From assembly GCA_017435505.1 (NCBI GenBank), contig JAFSEZ010000029.1:23549-87548 (forward strand): a DNA stretch of 64,000 nucleotides, given 5' to 3'. The notes beneath the pieces were generated by a model that worked only from the letters and a program-made list of their open reading frames with translations, searched no databases and was not told the DNA's origin. Source of the stretch: Akkermansia sp. Its GTDB lineage: Bacteria; Verrucomicrobiota; Verrucomicrobiia; Verrucomicrobiales; Akkermansiaceae. Made by a program: the position numbers and the translations under genes. Below are positions 62,575 to 64,000 of this stretch, in pieces; within the stretch, counting starts at the first letter, position 1, and the number at the start of each line of letters is the position of its first letter.

Positions 62575-64000
62575 TTAGTGGTTGAGGGCGGCGCGGGCGG
62601 TGTTGGCGGTGATTTGGGCGGTGTCGTCGAGGTCGTGGGTGGGTTCGGTGAGGATGAGAAGTTCGTAGGCGGAGGAGGCGGCGGTGCGTTTGGAGCCGAT
62701 GCGGAAGTTGCGGCCGCGGTTGTCGGTGTATTCGCGGCCTTTGGTGCGGCGGAGGGCGATGCCGAGTTGGTTGTTTTTGTCGCGTGCGGCGGGGCAGATG
62801 ATGTCGAGTTTGTCGATGGCGGCGGCGATGGTGGAGAGTTCGGAGACGGTGAAGCGGCGTGCGAGGCCGGTGTGGCGGTCGCCGTAGCAGATGGGGGTGA
62901 GGGTGTCTGCGGCGGTGGAGAGGAGTTCGATGAGGGCGGCGCCGATGACGTCTCCGGCGTCGAGCTGGACGAGGCGGGGGCCGATGGGGTTGGCGAAGCC
63001 GGCCCAGATGGTGGGGTTGATGGCGAGGCGGGTGAATTCGGGGTATGATTTGAAGGCGGAGTCCGGGAGGGGTGCGGGGCATCCGGCGGTTTGCCAGTGG
63101 TGGATGATGGACCAGCAGGCGTGCAGGAAGAGGGAGCGGGTGTCGGGGTCGAGGATGGATTCTTCGGTGATGATGCCTTTGAAGGGGCGTTTTGTGGCGT
63201 CGCCGGGGTAGAAGAGGTCGATGGGCATGGAGCGGCGTTCGAGGTCGGCGGGTAGCTTCAGGTCGTTGCCGGTGATGCAGAGTTGCATGCGGTTGGGGCG
63301 GGTGAATTGTTTTTGGGTGTGGAAGAGGCGGCCGGAGAGTTGTTTGGCGGTGGCGAGGCGTTCCATGGCGGGGGAGTTGATGAAGCCGCGGAGGTTGTCG
63401 AAGAAGGCGTAGGGGGCGCTTTCGAGGAGGAGTGTGTTGAGGGTGTTTTCGAGGTCGCGTTCGTCGCCGGAGTAGTTGGAGACTTGGGCTTCGCCGTAGA
63501 CGGGTGCGAGGATGGATTGGGCGATGAAGGTTTTGCCGGTGCCGGGTTGGTTGGCGAGGGCGAGGAGGATGGGTTGCTGCCGTATGTTGAGGTGGAGGAA
63601 TGCGCCGAGGTGAAGGGCTACGACGGCGCCGAGGGAACGGGATTGGAGGGGGTGGAGGTCGGCGCCGTCGCCGATGCCGCCGTCGAGGGCGGCTTCGGAG
63701 TAGGCGGTGCAGAAGAGGTTGCGGGCAGTGGCGAGGGGCAAGGGTTTGTCCCAGGGGATGGGGATGAGGTCTAGGGTGTAGAGTTTTTTGGCGGGGTCGT
63801 AGCCGGGGGTGGCGGGGGTGAAGGTGTAGACGGTGCGGGTGGTGGAGTCGCCGGTGGCGGGGTCGATGGTGGTGAGTTTTTTGGCGGAGGCGATGAGGGG
63901 TAGGCGGGTGTGCTCTACGGCGTCTATTTCGGGGACGGCGGCGCGGAGGATGTCGGAAGCGAGGATGATTTCTGCTTGGGCGGGTGAGAGGGAGGTGCGC
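62575..64000 (-). CDS. Phage/plasmid-type AAA ATPase (helicase-like), 5' end outside window
   Basis: The frame is open from the stop at 62575 to the window edge, giving about 475 residues; no start need lie inside. Walker A is NQPGTGKTF, Walker B is probably APYAFFDNLRG, and ITGNDLKLPADLERRSMPIDL carries a sensor Asn and an arginine pair. This pattern is typical of helicase-like ATPases of prophages, plasmids and mobile islands. The part before the ATPase (EIILASDILRAAVPEID, DPATGDSTTRTVYTF) has no recognised domain. The coding strand is extremely C-rich: in 63001-63060 the plus strand has 29 G and 7 C. Confidence 0.75.
   Translation of the reverse strand, partial: RTSLSPAQAEIILASDILRAAVPEIDAVEHTRLPLIASAKKLTTIDPATGDSTTRTVYTFTPATPGYDPAKKLYTLDLIPIPWDKPLPLATARNLFCTAYSEAALDGGIGDGADLHPLQSRSLGAVVALHLGAFLHLNIRQQPILLALANQPGTGKTFIAQSILAPVYGEAQVSNYSGDERDLENTLNTLLLESAPYAFFDNLRGFINSPAMERLATAKQLSGRLFHTQKQFTRPNRMQLCITGNDLKLPADLERRSMPIDLFYPGDATKRPFKGIITEESILDPDTRSLFLHACWSIIHHWQTAGCPAPLPDSAFKSYPEFTRLAINPTIWAGFANPIGPRLVQLDAGDVIGAALIELLSTAADTLTPICYGDRHTGLARRFTVSELSTIAAAIDKLDIICPAARDKNNQLGIALRRTKGREYTDNRGRNFRIGSKRTAASSAYELLILTEPTHDLDDTAQITANTARAALNH

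Noticed and set aside
62422..63048. Long Gly/Val/Glu-rich frame opposite the ATPase gene
   Set aside because: It is the mirror of a C-rich coding strand (GGN and GNG codons); the opposite frame has Walker motifs.
63283..63774. Gly/Glu-rich frame of 163 codons on the plus strand
   Set aside because: Same cause: strand skew opposite the ATPase gene keeps stops rare.

Overview
The window looks like a chromosomal segment of a Verrucomicrobiota bacterium, probably a gut, Akkermansia-like one. The reasons are a Verru_Chthon cassette protein A (a family known only from Verrucomicrobiota), enzymes of the kind used to take host glycans apart (GH20 hexosaminidase, GH109 NAD-dependent GalNAcase, a formylglycine sulfatase, a GH31 glucosidase), and moderately high G+C with short intergenic gaps. 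No rRNA is present, so the species is not fixed.

Layout. 1-3481 (-): four-gene run of a one-TM protein, a lipoprotein, a fused lipid A acyltransferase/glycosyltransferase 9 and a XerC/D recombinase cut by the window edge. 3635-7121 (+): YycJ-type metallo-hydrolase, secreted GH20, Sel1 protein. 7183-13598: ABC-F and cyclophilin (coupled), a GNAT acetyltransferase, a GGGtGRT/NifU-like pair, enolase. 13854-20967: PLP beta-eliminating lyase, an OppABC importer without ATPase genes, GH109. 21376-30108 (+): secreted thioredoxin-fold protein, class II aldolase, three tandem NSS sodium symporters with a 38-residue MetS-like subunit, MATE exporter. 30121-39359 (-): sulfatase, LplT-like MFS, Sel1 lipoprotein, thioredoxin reductase, Verru_Chthon protein A. 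39501-45416: tRNA-Val(CAC), lipocalin, PAS histidine kinase, GH31, HIT protein, a small membrane protein, an alpha/beta hydrolase with an unusual nucleophile elbow. 45481-52726: secreted proteins, M23 peptidase overlapping a TPR protein, EEP-family protein, HemB. 52727-55088: an A/T-rich solitary gene bracketed by two long direct repeats. 55089-61143: RsmA-NUDIX fusion, MmeI-family methyltransferase whose nuclease site is degenerate, RecQ. 61144-64000: apparently foreign DNA with extreme strand asymmetry, holding a candidate type I toxin-antitoxin module, an HTH regulator and phage/plasmid-like genes running off the window.

Gene expression signals are unusually readable. Many start codons sit only 6-14 nt after a -10 box that has a TTGCNN/TTGACN -35 box 17 nt upstream, so many mRNAs should be leaderless or nearly so, and Shine-Dalgarno sequences are mostly absent. 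This geometry was used to decide several starts. By contrast the small hydrophobic peptide at 61496 has a long leader with a perfect Shine-Dalgarno sequence.

The best candidate for something undescribed is 61429-61772: promoter, strong ribosome site, 24-residue hydrophobic peptide, hairpin, second promoter, and a short RNA whose predicted 5' end is complementary to the peptide's start region. Next are the MmeI-like protein with a lost nuclease site, the dispersed 180-240 bp repeat (three copies seen) and the RsmA-NUDIX and acyltransferase-GT9 fusions.
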